Shown here one piece after another: positions 11,605 to 23,478 of a stretch of DNA of 64,000 nucleotides. Both the position numbers and the translations under genes were made by a program. Source of the DNA: Ananas comosus (taxonomy: Eukaryota > Streptophyta > Magnoliopsida > Poales > Bromeliaceae); assembly GCF_001540865.1 (NCBI RefSeq), contig NC_033645.1, positions 124,001-188,000 of the forward strand, written 5' to 3'. Under the pieces are notes generated by a model. That model made no database searches. It was given only the letters and a program-made list of their open reading frames with translations, and was not told where the DNA came from. How positions within the stretch are numbered: the first letter of the stretch is position 1; every line of letters starts with the position of its first letter.

Positions 11605-12473
11605 TGAGAGATATAGGTAACACGCTACTCGCTTCGTTTATTTCATTTAAAAATAAATCTATGGGCTGTTTGGCTTCCCGTAAAATGACCCCAAAAAAGA
11701 ATTTTCAGTAAAAAAATATAATTCTAAGCGTCTGTTTGTTCTTAAAAAAAATTGTTCGAAATTTTTTTTTTTTCGAATACAAGGAAAACAGAGGTTTTCG
11801 TTTTCCGCTCGCAACGAGCGGAAAACGAAAACGGGTTGGGAGGGGCGGGGTTCAAGGGGGCGCGGTCCACGAGGCGCACCCCACCTCATGGACCGCGAGA
11901 GAGAGGTCCACTGGTTGCGGTGGACCTCTCTTCCCCATCTTCTTTTTTATATATATATAATATATATAATATATATAAATATATATATATATATATATTT
12001 AAAAAATAATATTTTATTTATAACTATATTTATTATATAATATTTTATATGTAGTAATTTATTACTATTATATATTATATTATATATTTAATTATTGCAT
12101 AATATATTTTAAATATATTTTATAAATATAAACTATATTTCTTATTATTTATATAATGTTGTAATAATTATATATTAATAATATAAAATATGTAAAATAA
12201 AAAAAATATATAATAATTTTTATTTATAATTTTTTTTCTTTCAACTAAACAACCGTCTCGAAAAAATACTTTTCTTTTCCTACGAACCAAACATAAACAA
12301 CGTAAAACATTTTTTCCACTAAAAATTTTTTTTTCACGGAAAATTTTTTTTCCACAGTTTTACGTGGAACCAAACACACCTTTAGCTGAAAATATGAATC
12401 AACTAAGATTCAAACTTGGGATCTCGGATACCAACCACCAAGCCCTTTACCACTTGCTCTAGGGACGGTTGGT
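11605..12473 (-). mobile_element. tRNA-derived SINE copy 4, split by a Harbinger-like MITE
   Basis: The SINE tail half is at 11605-11661 and the tRNA-like half at 12382-12473. The 14-bp flanking repeats GAATCAAATAAAAA (11580-11593, 12474-12487) show both halves are one insertion later broken by the element at 11662-12381. Confidence 0.88.
11662..12381. mobile_element. Tourist/Harbinger-like MITE nested in a SINE
   Basis: The left end TGGGCTGTTTGGCTTCC and the right end (reverse complement AGGTGTGTTTGGTTCC), each followed by CGTAAAA or ACGTAAAA, form imperfect terminal inverted repeats. A 3-bp target duplication (CTA/TTA) sits at the break in the SINE. GGG..GTTTGG ends with a TWA-type duplication are typical of PIF/Harbinger MITEs. 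The interior is AT-rich with a TA repeat (11940-11998) and a GC-rich patch (11800-11930); it has no transposase. Confidence 0.7.
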
Positions 12474-14131
12474 GAATCAAATAAAAATCAAATATGTAAT
12501 TTGGTAGGAGATGCTCTTCTTGACTGGGACTAGTTTCTCTGATTTGTTGGATCGGAAGCTAAAGAAAATTTAACCAAAATTGATGAAAATATAGATGAAA
12601 ATTTAACCAAAATTTGAAAAGATATAAAAGTTAATTTGAAATTTAAAAGAATATATAAGTTATTTTGTACTGGTATTTTGTCCGATAGAAAAATTGAGGG
12701 ATAAATTGGGAAAGAAAAACAAAAGCAATGCTACTCATACATCTGATTTCCACTACTCGCATCATAACCAGCAGAGTCATTAAATTGCGTGGAAATAAAT
12801 TTGATGAAATTTTTATTTTTTATTTACTAAAATTATTTGTTTAAAATTACTTAACATTTTTAAAAATAGTTTAAAATTACTTTAACTTTATTTAATAAAT
12901 AAAAGTTAAGACAACGTCAATAAAAAAAAAAAAAAAATGTTGAGACATATTGCGGTTAATTTTGGGCACATTGCAATTAGTCGATTACAATATATTTTTT
13001 ACCATTCCATCGGAGAACGCAGAAGAAGAATATCTCTGTATAATTTTTCTCAACTCCATTCTATCTAATAGCGTTAGATAAAATTCAATACCAAACTAAG
13101 CCTACGAAGACTAAATGCGAAAAAAAGTCCTACAAAAATTTGTCTATTGATATTTTTTTTAAAAGAAATATATTATGCAGAAGTTAAAAATTACTATTTT
13201 TTACATGTATATTTTTATATCCATGCACTACATCGTGTCAACTATTCAGCCGATCATCCTATTTCATACTTTAATATTTATCATTTCTGATAAATATTTA
13301 TTTTTTAAAGTTAAAAATCAAAGCAAGCAGATATTAATTAATTAGATGTAGGAGATTGTGAATAAATCAAAAAAAATTATTGTTCAAATTATGATAAAAA
13401 TAAAAGAATAAATAAATAAAATTAGAGTTTGAGCATCACTTGATTTGACAGGTGATGACTTTTTAAGACAGGAAGTGTAAACAAAGAAGAAAAAACATTG
13501 AAAGGTGTTAGAGAGAGTTGTTGGAATTAGGTGATTTAATGTTGAAATAATCAATGAAAATGAAGCAAAGTCATTTTCATTAAAATTTGAGTTGACAAAA
13601 AAAAAAATAATTAATTAACTTCCAAGAAATTCAACTTTAAAGCATTAAATTTCCATTCCAATTTCACTGTTTTTCAAAAACAACCATCCCAAACAATAAA
13701 TCCTCTTTGACAAAATAACTATTTTTAAAAAATTTTTATTTACTATTTTATAAGATAACTGTAATTACAACGAAAAATACTATTCTAACGCTAAATTTTT
13801 ATCCAGCTAAATCAGCATCGAACCATCGCATCTAATTTTTATTCACATGTGTCTAATTATAGTTTCTTAAACATATGCACTGAACTGTATGTTGACATAG
13901 CAAAATTCAATCATAATTAAGCTTAAAAACTAGACAAGATAGGCATTAAACTATTTAAGGACAATAAATCTATTATCTATTATCTATTATCTATTATTTA
14001 TTGCTATTCATTATTTCTTGCCACATGACATTCTCTTCAATATTGTTGGTTGTGGGCTCCGCCGACTTCTTTTCCTTTACTTGAACCGAACCGGGTTGTC
14101 AAGTATGAGTGCTATCCTGAACCGACTCAAG

Positions 14132-14644
14132 TAGGGATGTCAATGGATATGAATATTCGAAATTTTATCCGAACCCGAATCCGAATGAAATGGATATATC
14201 CGATGGATATGGATATGAATTTGGATATGGATATAAAAAATAAAAACCCGACGGATATGGATTCGAATATGGATTTTGATTGTACCCGAACCCGAACCCG
14301 AACCCGACCCGAACCCGACCCGAACCCGAATTTATTTTGTATTATATATAATATATATATAAAAATTTGATGTTATATTTGAATTTGTATTTTAAAAATT
14401 TAAATTTAATATAATATATTTTGAAATATTGAAAAAAGAAATAATTGTTTCGGGTTCAAATTTTCGGGTTCGGGTTCGGGTTCGGGTTCGGTTTTGGGTT
14501 TCAGATTTTTGGTCGAGTTCGGATTTGGATATGAATTTTTAAAATCCGTCGGGTTCGGGTTCGGATTCGGGTCTCGGGTTTGGAGTCGGGTTCGGGTTCG
14601 GGTTTTTAAAAATCCGCCCCGAATCCGACCCGTTGACATTTCTA
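14132..14644. mobile_element. hAT-type MITE with perfect 8-bp target duplication
   Basis: TAGGGATGTCAA and TTGACATTTCTA form the ends, and GACTCAAG occurs immediately on both sides (14124-14131, 14645-14652). The arms are inverted runs of CCCGAA/TTCGGG words, which produce the two long Asp/Met-rich and Pro/Asn-rich open frames here; these are not genes. Confidence 0.92.
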
Positions 14645-15983
14645 GACTCAAGTCCTCCAAATAATCACCTTTCTTTACTTGAACCAAACATGGTTTCCCT
14701 CTGTCTTTACTTACATCAGACCGAGTAATATTGTTTCATTGGGCTGAACCAAATCAATTGCTTTATACGTTTTCATTTTTGAACCGTATTTTTCTTTTAA
14801 TTGTTTGAACAGAATCGATTATAATTGAATAAGGCCTCGACCCTGAACTGGCTTAAGTTTCTTTTTTTTTTTTTGCCTGAGCCAAACCGGTGCCCTCTTT
14901 TTTGGCTTGAACTGGCCTGCTTTATTAGACCGAGCCAGACCAATTGATTCATACTTTCCATCTTTCAATCGGTTTTTTTGTTGAGCGAGGGCTTCACGTT
15001 GAATGATTTTATTAATTTGTATAAGCACAATACTCTAAACCGAACTCGCCCATTTTTTCTTCTAAATTATTTTATTATCTTAATAGTTTGCGAATAAAAT
15101 TATTAAGTTTCAACTACCAATAATATTTTACTTTGAACGTGAACTGCGAACACTTTATAATTATATATTCTCAATAATATAATTTTTGTCAAATATTATT
15201 CTATCTGTGAACAAAAAAAATATTTTTTTCTCCTTTTCTTTTACTTCTCTATATTGAATTTTTTCTTGAATACTAATTCTGAAATTTATTTAGCAGTGAA
15301 AAAAAAATATATTTTTAAGTAATGACAATTTATTAATATTGTATTATTTAACTAAAAATATACTTTCTAATATTAATTATAAATTAAATATAATATTAAC
15401 TACTCATCCCATTGCGCGGATACCTTAACTAGTTAATTAAAAAGACAAAAGATAACCTCTTCATTTCATAGCTGAAAAATGACCCCAAAGAAAAAACTTC
15501 TTCATGGGGGGGTTTTTCTAATAGAAAACAATATTTTATAGGAGAAAATTTAAGATTGAATTTTCCATTGGGCAAGTTTTGTCCTGTTAGGAACTTAGGA
15601 TATGAGTGATGTATCTGATCAGGTTGTGTCTTTATAGGAAAGTTGACAAATTTTACTTTTTATTTTTTTTAATTATATTAAAAAGCATGCAAAACAAATT
15701 TCCTGGTAGAGTGAAATTAGTGCTATATAGAGAAAAAAAAAATTTATTTTTTTATTTAATATTACTCTCTCTTAGTTTGAACTGTACTCTTGCTAAAACG
15801 CATGCATGTGACCAAACAGCGAATTGAATTTGCATATAATTACAACTGTAGCGTCGTTATAACTACGTGCAACCAAATATTTTCTTATAAAATATAAGTT
15901 TTAATTTAAAATCTTAAATCACATATTAAATAGAGTAAACACGTCGTGAGAAGATGAGTGTATTTAAATGAATATATAAATAA

Positions 15984-15988
<5 letters not shown>

Positions 15989-16021
<33 letters not shown>
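15989..16021. repeat. (TA)n microsatellite
   Basis: About 16 TA units directly abut the foldback element at 16022. TA runs also follow its right end, fitting insertion into a TA tract. Confidence 0.9.
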
Positions 16022-16025
<4 letters not shown>

Positions 16026-16563
16026 CAGCTAGGGTGCTTTCGGAAGCACGGAGGGCTCCGTGCTTCCACTTTGTTTTCGATGTTCGGACTTTTGAATCGA
16101 CGATCGGCTCCGTTAGACTTGATCTAGAGTATTTGAAGTATCTAGAAAATAAATTTTGCGATTTTTCGATATCATTTGCCTAGTGATCGAAGTGGCTCAA
16201 AATCAACGGCTGAAAATAAAAATCTTATAAAATATGATGATATGACATTAAAATTTTAGATCAAAGTTATTGATCTTGTTTTATATGGTATAAAGAATTT
16301 TCTATCAAAATTTCACGTGATTTGGATATTTTTACACCGTTAAACTTGCAACCGGCTCACCATGGCCGTTAAAATTATTGATTTTGAGCCCCTTCGATCA
16401 TTAGGCAAATGATATCGAAAAATCGCAAAATTTATTTTCTAGATACTTCAAATACTCTAGATCAACTCTAACGGAGCCGATCGTCGATTCGAAAGTCCGA
16501 ACATCAAAAACAAAGTGGAAGCACGGAGGCCTCCGTGCTTCCAAAAGCATACCAGCACAACTC
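16022..16563. mobile_element. Mutator-like foldback MITE, same family as 10761-11304
   Basis: Terminal inverted repeats contain CGGAAGCACGGAG and the block TCGACGATCGGCTC, in inverted copies at both ends; the two arms match for over 200 bp. The palindrome in the right arm (16517-16542) is perfect and the left one has a single central change. The TA-repeat context hides the target duplication. Confidence 0.85.
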
Positions 16564-17284
16564 TATATATATATATATAATATATATATATAAAAGTGAA
16601 AAAGAGATTCTTCAAGCGTCTTCTTACTCAAGATGGAAGGCGAAAGAAACATTCGATGCAAATTTCTTGCAACCAAATTGGTATGCAAAATTTCCATGCG
16701 AAAAACAAGATTCGATGGTCAACAGAAAATTTGGACCCAGATGCTAAGATTCAGTTCATCTTTCCATGGAGGGCTGTTTGATTTTTGGAATCTAAAACTC
16801 AAGATTAACAACCAATTAAATTTAAAATTAAATTCAAAACTAAAATTCTATATATATGTGTGTCATTTTGCTCGCTATTTGGATGACTCGGATATATATA
16901 TTTGGCTACTAATAAACAATAAAATAATCTTCTGAGTAAATTTGTAAAAATTCTGCTCGCACGACTATAAAGAAACTTCCACATCTATATTAGATCGATA
17001 TTACGGTTAAATAGCCTTTTAGAATGTGAACTATCACTGGTGCCCTTATTATACGTCAAGGAACGTTTATGACTTGTGGTTTAGAGGTTTATTTGTGATG
17101 GATTTATTTATCTAAAATGGTATGAACGATAAATTTATATGTTTGGGCTTTGGAGGGTTGTAAATGATATTTTAAATTTTGCAGAGGCATTGCATAATAG
17201 TTTGAAGTCTCCGTAGAAGTTTACATTTAAAAATGTAGTAATATTAAGGCTGCAACTTTTTGGGTTCTAATTTTACAACCCCTC

Positions 17285-17430
17285 ACCGACCGTTCCTAAA
17301 GCAAGTGCCAAAGGGCTTGGTGGTTGATACCCGAGACCCAAGTTCGAATTCTAGTTAATTCACATTTCCAGCTAAGTTTATTTCTAAATAAAATAAACGA
17401 AGCGGGTAGCGTGTTACCTATCTCTCAAAA
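17285..17430 (+). mobile_element. tRNA-derived SINE copy 5
   Basis: Sense copy from CACCGACCGTTCCTAAAGCAAG through CAAGTTCGAATTCTAG to CGGGTAGCGTGTTACC, TATCTCTC and poly-A. The flanks share TTTACAACCCCTC on both sides, a 13-bp target duplication. Confidence 0.88.
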
Positions 17431-17974
17431 AAAAACAAAAAAAAAAAAAATTTACAACCCCTCTCATTCAAAGTCATTCTTTTTTCTACTCATCTTATTA
17501 TTTTATTTTTTCTAACTAAATTTTTTTTAAAAATGTAAATTTTATAACTTTTTCCATAAGAAATTGTACAATTTCTTTGGATCGTAGACTTAGTGTTTTT
17601 TATATTATAAATTATAGAAAATTTTTCTATAAATATTCTCTTTTTTTTTTACTTTTTTCCCATGACTTCAAAAACCTACATTTTTACCCTCTTAAAATTT
17701 TAAAAATATTTTCAGAAAAGTGCGGTGCCAATGGAAAGGGGAAAATGACCAAATTATTCTTACTTCTTTTTAAGAAAAAAAAATGTTAATATATTGCTGT
17801 TATTTTGAAGGATATTTTTAGTATAAATTATAAGAAATTGACGGAATAGTGATGGAATCCTCATGGAAGAGACTAAATGCAACAAATTGAAATATTGAGA
17901 GACTGAGCTATAGATTTTTAAAAATTAAAAAAATAAAATAAATTTATAAGAAATTTTTTTGTAATTTAATCTAT

Positions 17975-18386
17975 AATAAATATTAGGATTAGTTTCATAC
18001 AGGTTCTTGCAAATATAGTGAATGGCAAATATATTCCTACAAAGTTCGATTTTCATATGTTATTTCTACAAAAGTTCTAATGTTTTCAAAAATATCCCTC
18101 TGCTTTGTTACTGGTAGAGAACCGTTAGAGAATTATTTATATTTTTAATTTTGCCATCACAAATATATCTCTCTAAAAAGTATAACAGTATAATATAAAA
18201 GGGGTAAAAATATCAAAAACTAACTTGGATTAAGTATTTAACCTATAGTTAACTAATTTTTCTAACGGATTCTAACGACAGAGTCATATTTAAAAATATC
18301 AGAACTTTTACAGAAAAACATATGAAAGTTAAATTTTATAAAAATATATTCGTTATTCATTATATTTGTAGGAATCTGTATAAAAT
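17975..18386. mobile_element. Foldback MITE, related to 60908-61650
   Basis: Inverted arms: CATACAGGTTCTTGCAAATA on the left against TATTTGTAGGAATCTGTAT on the right, then AAAGTTCGATTTTCATATG against its inverted match. A Mutator-like element inserted at its right edge (18390). Class not established. Confidence 0.6.
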
Positions 18387-18389
18387 TAA

Positions 18390-18744
18390 GGGAAAACTTC
18401 AAAAAACCTCTCTGTGGTTTCGTAGTTTCTCACTTTGCCCCCCTGTGGTTTAAAATGTATCAAATTACCCCCCTGTGGTTTCGTTTTTATCTTTTCGGTA
18501 ACTTTTTCGTTAATATTTCATTAAATTATATACAAAAAACTTCAGATACCCATCTAGATTTATCAAATATTCACTTTAGTACCCTTTAATTTTAACTTTA
18601 TTACTGATTTAAGAAAAAAAAATAATGAAATTGATAAGAAAAAGAGAAAAAAAAATCACAGACGGACAAATTGATACATTTTAAACCACAGGGGGACAAA
18701 GTAAGAAACTACGAAACCATAGGGAGAGTTTTTGAAGTTTTTCC
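18390..18744. mobile_element. Mutator-like foldback MITE, GTGGTTT family, 9-bp duplication
   Basis: Arms: GGGAAAACTTCAAAAAACC on the left, GAAGTTTTTCC on the right, with CCCCTGTGGTTTAAAATGTA inverted inside. Perfect 9-bp target duplication TAAAATTAA (18381-18389, 18745-18753). Confidence 0.88.
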
Positions 18745-20670
18745 TAAAATTAACCCTAAATTTTATTTTATTCTGATAGCCAAGCGAAAGTGAAAGAGGA
18801 AATTAAGGTGGAACATACGTGGTATCTTCTCCCTCCACCTAACTATACTTTGACCGTATGTACGTAGATCACCTACTAAGGACAAGTACTCTTTTTTTAG
18901 ATTCTGTGCCGTATACTCCACAGTACCGTATACTTGTAACTCGATCCACAGTGTAACCACTCTCTTCACAAGCAACTACTACATTAATGCATTATCCTCT
19001 CAATTATCCTCCAAACCCTTCCTTTTTTTTTTATTTTTCTTTTCCTACGTCAATAATCGTGCAAGTACTTCACACGTATATAGCATTCTGATCTAACACA
19101 TGATGCATGATCTATAGCATCCTATGGGTTTTTTTCCTTTTTTTTTTGTGGGGTTAATTTTAAACACATTTTCTGTAAAGATATCAATTCATTTATATAT
19201 GTCATTACCGTTCAATTTATCGTTAGGTTTTTTTTTTAACGGTAGATGCGTAAAATGGCTATTTTGTTCTTACAAATTTATTCTTATAAAAAAATATCTT
19301 TCTTTTCCTCTCTTTTCTCACTTTCGCTGTGACAAGTGTTTCTCATTTTTGTCGCGATCGAGGGCATCGCCTTCGACATCACCGCAATCATAGGTCTCGT
19401 CGTCGCGATAGATAAAGAGTAAAAAGTGAGAAAGATGACGAGACTTAACATTAGAATACAAATTATCTTTCTTTTCTTTTTTTTTTTTTTTACATTTACA
19501 TTTCTCCAATAATTTAATTTCTAACAAGTTCTTATAAAACTTTGTGTAGGATAGATACCGATTTACAATTTTTAAATTAATTTAATTATTAAAATGCTTT
19601 TATTTAATTTAATTAATAATCAGACTAATAAAATTGTCTAAAATTATAAAAAAAAAACAAAGTTTTATTACTAAAATACTACAAATCCGCAATATTTTTT
19701 TTTCCATCCTTCAAAAGCTTATTTTTATTATATATTATTAATGTATGTTGACATAAATTATAGGATTGATTGCATGCACCATTGACCTCTAACAATTGTT
19801 ATTTTTTAACTTTTGTCTCTAACTTTTTTTTTTCATTATTAAATCTGTAACCTTTGTGTTTTTATTTTAGTGAGGTCTCGACTATTTAAATTCGCGTTAA
19901 TTTTGATAAAATAGGCAACATCAACATCGAAAAAAAAATGTTGCATTCTCATAAAAACTACAATCACGATTAAGTAGCCTCTCATTATTTTCGGATCAGT
20001 TTTTAATTAAAATTTTTGAAAGAGTTTGATGACATGCACAATTCAATAGTAAGAATGCAGAATACTAAAAAGAACAGCAAGCATTGTGTGTGAGGTCGAA
20101 GCAGTCATAGACAGCAGAAAATGATATTCTTAGTGGTGAAATTGGGCGTGAGGTGATGGGCACGCCGAAGAGTGAAGAGGTTAGGGACAAAATTGAAAAA
20201 AAAAAAATGAATAAAATTTAGAAACTAATAATGTAATTAATTCTAAAAGTTAATTAAAATTTGATTGGCAAAAGACCAAAATTCGGGGGCAGAATATTTA
20301 GGTACAAATTGGGGACCAATCATGCAATTAACCACCAACAATGTGGAATCCTTAACAAAGCATTTCTTATTTGTTCCAGAAATCTTTTGTCCAATGCGGA
20401 AGCTTCTAAGCATAATGCAGAAGCTTCTTCTAAACATTCAAATATTCGCGAATCATTTGCTCTACAAAATTTCACTCTTTCGTTGTCTTAATTTTCAATT
20501 AATTGGTAGTTTAGTCAAGAAGAAAAAATGTTCAAAAACAGAGAAAAAACAGAGCAAAACAGAGTATTGGAACTAACTGTGGAATTTGATGTGTACTATC
20601 AATCGCTTCTGTTTTGTATTTACATATTATTTCAGGACGTAGATTATAAAATAACAATTAAAATGATATA

Positions 20671-20894
20671 GGCTAATTTGCATAAGAAATTCACGAGTTT
20701 TGAGCTTTAGTAAAACTGGATCGTTTTTTTTGATTTTGTAAATTCGGACCGAATTTTCAGAAAACTAATTAAAATATTCTTATTCTTTTCTCTTTCTCAG
20801 TTTTCTGAAAATTCGATCCGAATCTATAAAATCGAAAAAAACAGTCTAATTTTGCAAAAACTGAAAACTTGTGAATTTTTTATGCAAATTGACC
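20671..20894. mobile_element. Short Mutator-like MITE sharing ends with the Pack-MULE at 29797
   Basis: Ends GGCTAATTTGCATAAG and (reverse complement) GGTCAATTTGCATAAA match the ends of 29797-31312, as do the inner blocks TTTTGAGCTTTAGTAAAACT and TTCGGACCGAATTTTC. The flanks AATGATATA and AATGATACA agree at 8 of 9 bases. No captured sequence inside: probably an internally deleted relative. Confidence 0.82.
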
Positions 20895-20988
20895 AATGAT
20901 ACATTATACTGTTGCATGATTAATAAAATGTTTGATATTACCATTCCAATTAATGAAAGATCTTTTAAATAGAATAATAAAATATAAA

Positions 20989-21483
20989 GGAAAAACTTCA
21001 AAAACCCTCATTGTGGTTTCAATTTTTTTCACTTTAGTACCCTGTGGTTTAAAGTGTATCAAGTTAGTATCTTGTGGTTTCTCACTTTATTACTTTAGTA
21101 TCCTGTGGTTTTAAGTGTATCAAGTTAGTACCCTGTGGTTTTGCACTTTATCACTTTAGTACCATGTGGTTTTAATTTTGTATCAAATTAATACCCTATA
21201 GTTTTTTAAACTATAGAGTACTAAAGTGATAAAGTGCAAAACCACAGGGTACTAAAGTGATAAAGTGCAAAACCATAGGGTACTAACTTGATACACTTTA
21301 AACCACAGAATACTAAAGTAATAAAGTGAAAAACCACAAGATACTAACTTGATACACTTTAAACCACAGAATACTAAAGTAATAAAGTGAAAAACCACAA
21401 GATACTAACTTGATACACTTTAAACTATAGGGTATTAAAATGAAAAAAGTGTGAAACCACAATAGGAGTTTTGAAGTTTTCCC
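20989..21483. mobile_element. Mutator-like foldback MITE with expanded internal tandem repeats
   Basis: GTGGTTT family. Ends GGAAAAACTTC and GAAGTTTTCCC with a perfect 9-bp duplication AAATATAAA (20980-20988, 21484-21492). Inside, a 61-bp unit is tandemly repeated (about 21300-21421) along with shorter TACCCTGTGGTTT repeats. Confidence 0.88.
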
Positions 21484-21721
21484 AAATATAAATTTATGCA
21501 CTAATAAATGCAAGTTTTTAAACTATCCAAATGGTAAAGTAAAAGTACACTAAACCAGCATTTTTGCCCCTATGTACACACACCTGTACAATCTAACCAT
21601 CCAATTCAAAGAATCAATCTATGTGTCATTTTTTCCATTTTCATCCCCTTTTTTGCTTTGTTTTATTTTTTTTCTTTCTCTTTTTCCTGCATTAAACCAT
21701 TTTGCTGCCAATTCTGTGATC

Positions 21722-23478
21722 TCATTGCTGCTGCTGCAGCTCTTGCCCCGCGGCGGCGGCGGCGGCGGCGGCGGCTTCTGCGTCTTGCGGGCAGTTGTCG
21801 TGGAGATTGTGCGGCCACGGGATGAGGCTGTAGGGGGGGAAGCAGCAGTTGCACTCCGCCGGGCACGGCCGCGGCTGATCCACAGCGGCGTCGCTGTTGC
21901 CGCCGCCGCCGCCGCGCTGCCCGACCGATGATGCCTCCCGGAGCGGGCCCCAGCACTCAACCCGGTTGAACTCCGGCAGGTTGGAGTGGAAGTACACCCA
22001 CACCGTCGCCTCCTCCAATTCCGGATGGTTTCTTAATAGATCCTTATCCCCGTGAACGAACGCCTTCAGCACCTGCCACAAAGAGTAACGGATCTTAAAT
22101 TATACGAAACAACCATTTATGGGTCGCCAAATAGTTTAAACTATTAGATATTAATATCCGTTTTGTACTTTAAAAGATCTAAAATTTTAAAAGTACTTTT
22201 AGAATTTTCCTTTTTTCAATAGCATAAAGTTATGACAACAACCATATACTTTTTTTAGTACCAACTGCAATTATAATTTTGTAATATTGAAAGAAATACA
22301 ATAAAAAACAGTTCGAAGGAGATGCAGAAATAATATAAATTAATTAATAAAAAATTTTCAAATATTATTCATAAGATCTCGCTTTTTTATTTTAGTATCA
22401 TATAATTTAAAGCGTATCAATTTAGTATCCATTGATATATTTTAAATCATATGATACTAAAATAAAAAAATACGAAATTATAGAAATGGTATTTGAAGTA
22501 TTTTTTTAATTAATTAACAGCACGGTGGGGGATGTAAGGACGGAATGGTGAAATTGAGCATACGACGGGGAGTTCTTTGCGAAAGATGTAGTAGCGGAGG
22601 CTGGCGATGAGATCGAGGAGGAAGTGGCCGCCGCTGATGTGGCAGTGGACGTGGAGCGACATCTTACCCTGCACCTTCTTCCACTCCGCCACCACCTCGT
22701 CCCTCTGCAGCTTATTATACCACCCCTGCAACTATTTTTTTTTTTTTGTTGGGAAAAAAAAACAAACAAAAAATTAATTATATATATATATATATTCATG
22801 ATTAATTAATTTAGGCCTTGTTTAGCATTATTATTTTTACTTTGACTTTTTATAATAATAAAAAAATAAAAATAAAAATAAAAATAATTTGTTTTATTGT
22901 TCAATTATTCTTTTCAACAATTGTCACTCCTCGATTGGCGGATGACAACCAATGAAAAAAAAAAGGGAATAAATTATTATTATTATTATTATATCAAATC
23001 GATGATGTGGAAAAGGGCCTCTGATTTTCTTTTTTTCTTTTTTTTTTACTTTCAGTTTCTTGTTTTATTATGTACCTGAGCGCGATTAATGGTGTGGGAG
23101 ATGGCGAGGGTGAGCTTGGACGTGATGTCGCTGTGCGTGAGCGTGTAAGCCCTCGGGAGCTTCTCCGGGTGCTTCTCCCCGTCCACTCCGAGGAACAGCA
23201 CTTTCAGCTTCGAAGATTCGAAAATCGCTGGCCCAAAAAGCCTCGCCACCTATCGAATCGAGATTTCAGATACAACCAACAACAAAAAGAGAAAAAAGCG
23301 ATAAGAAAATTTGTTTACTTACGGGGACGATGGAGCGCTTCAATTTTCCGCCGCTGCTGCGGCGGCGGCGGCTGCGGAGGCAGAGCAGATCCTTTCTCTT
23401 AAGATCGAGAGAAGAAGAAGAAGAAGAAGAGTATAAGTGAGGGTGGGGGAGCAGCAGAGCACCTGGGGAGGAGCCCAT
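21722..23478 (-). CDS. SGR: STAY-GREEN protein (Mg-dechelatase), 4 exons
   Basis: Family role: a plastid protein that removes magnesium from chlorophyll a to give pheophytin a, the committing step of chlorophyll breakdown in senescence, and binds light-harvesting complex II. Exons (minus): 23478-23323, 23249-23076, 22731-22564, 22072-21722; 282 codons plus stop, similar to rice SGR. Seen: a Ser/Arg-rich plastid-targeting-like N-terminus, then ARLFGPAIFE, YTLTHSDITSKLTLAISHTINRAQ (split by intron 2 after AQ), GWYNKLQRDEVVAEWKK, SLHVHCHISGGH, LKAFVHGDKD, EEATVWVYFHSN and the Cys-rich C-terminal motif CPAECNCCFPPYSLIP. A poly-Ala run (GCC/GCG codons) precedes the C-terminus. Start choice: the ATG at 23478 has a strong context (AAGATGG) and gives a leader length like Arabidopsis SGR1. 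An in-frame ATG at 23550 would add 24 Ser-rich residues but has C at -3. Exons are much more GC-rich than their surroundings. No sign of breakage. Confidence 0.96.
22340..22505. mobile_element. Small foldback MITE in an SGR intron
   Basis: An inverted arrangement of TTTTAGTATCATATAATTTAAAGC and its complement lies between exons 4 and 3 of the SGR gene. It resembles a short, decayed GTGGTTT-family copy. Limits uncertain. Confidence 0.45.

Larger units (their letters stand above)
9850..21570. other. Gene-free, transposon-rich interval between GAUT1 and SGR
   Basis: No conserved coding exon seen on either strand. It holds the elements listed separately, microsatellites and plain AT-rich DNA. 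Between 12490 and 13960 and between 14660 and 15960 I see nothing I can name beyond degenerate AACCGAACC/TTGAACTGG words (14070-15050) around the hAT insertion and a TCTATTA repeat at about 13970-14010. A small GC-rich patch at 19320-19420 is unexplained. Confidence 0.6.

Noticed and set aside
13960..14015. Regularly spaced short repeats, considered as a CRISPR-like array
   Set aside because: Simple TCTATTA microsatellite without spacers, in plant nuclear DNA.
14050..14687. Two open frames with Met-Asp and Pro-Asn repeats
   Set aside because: They lie within the word-repeat arms of the hAT MITE 14132-14644; the periodic residues come from the 6-base repeats.
21572..21960. Overlapping frames on both strands, poly-Arg and poly-Ala
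   Set aside because: Shadows of the GC-rich last SGR exon.
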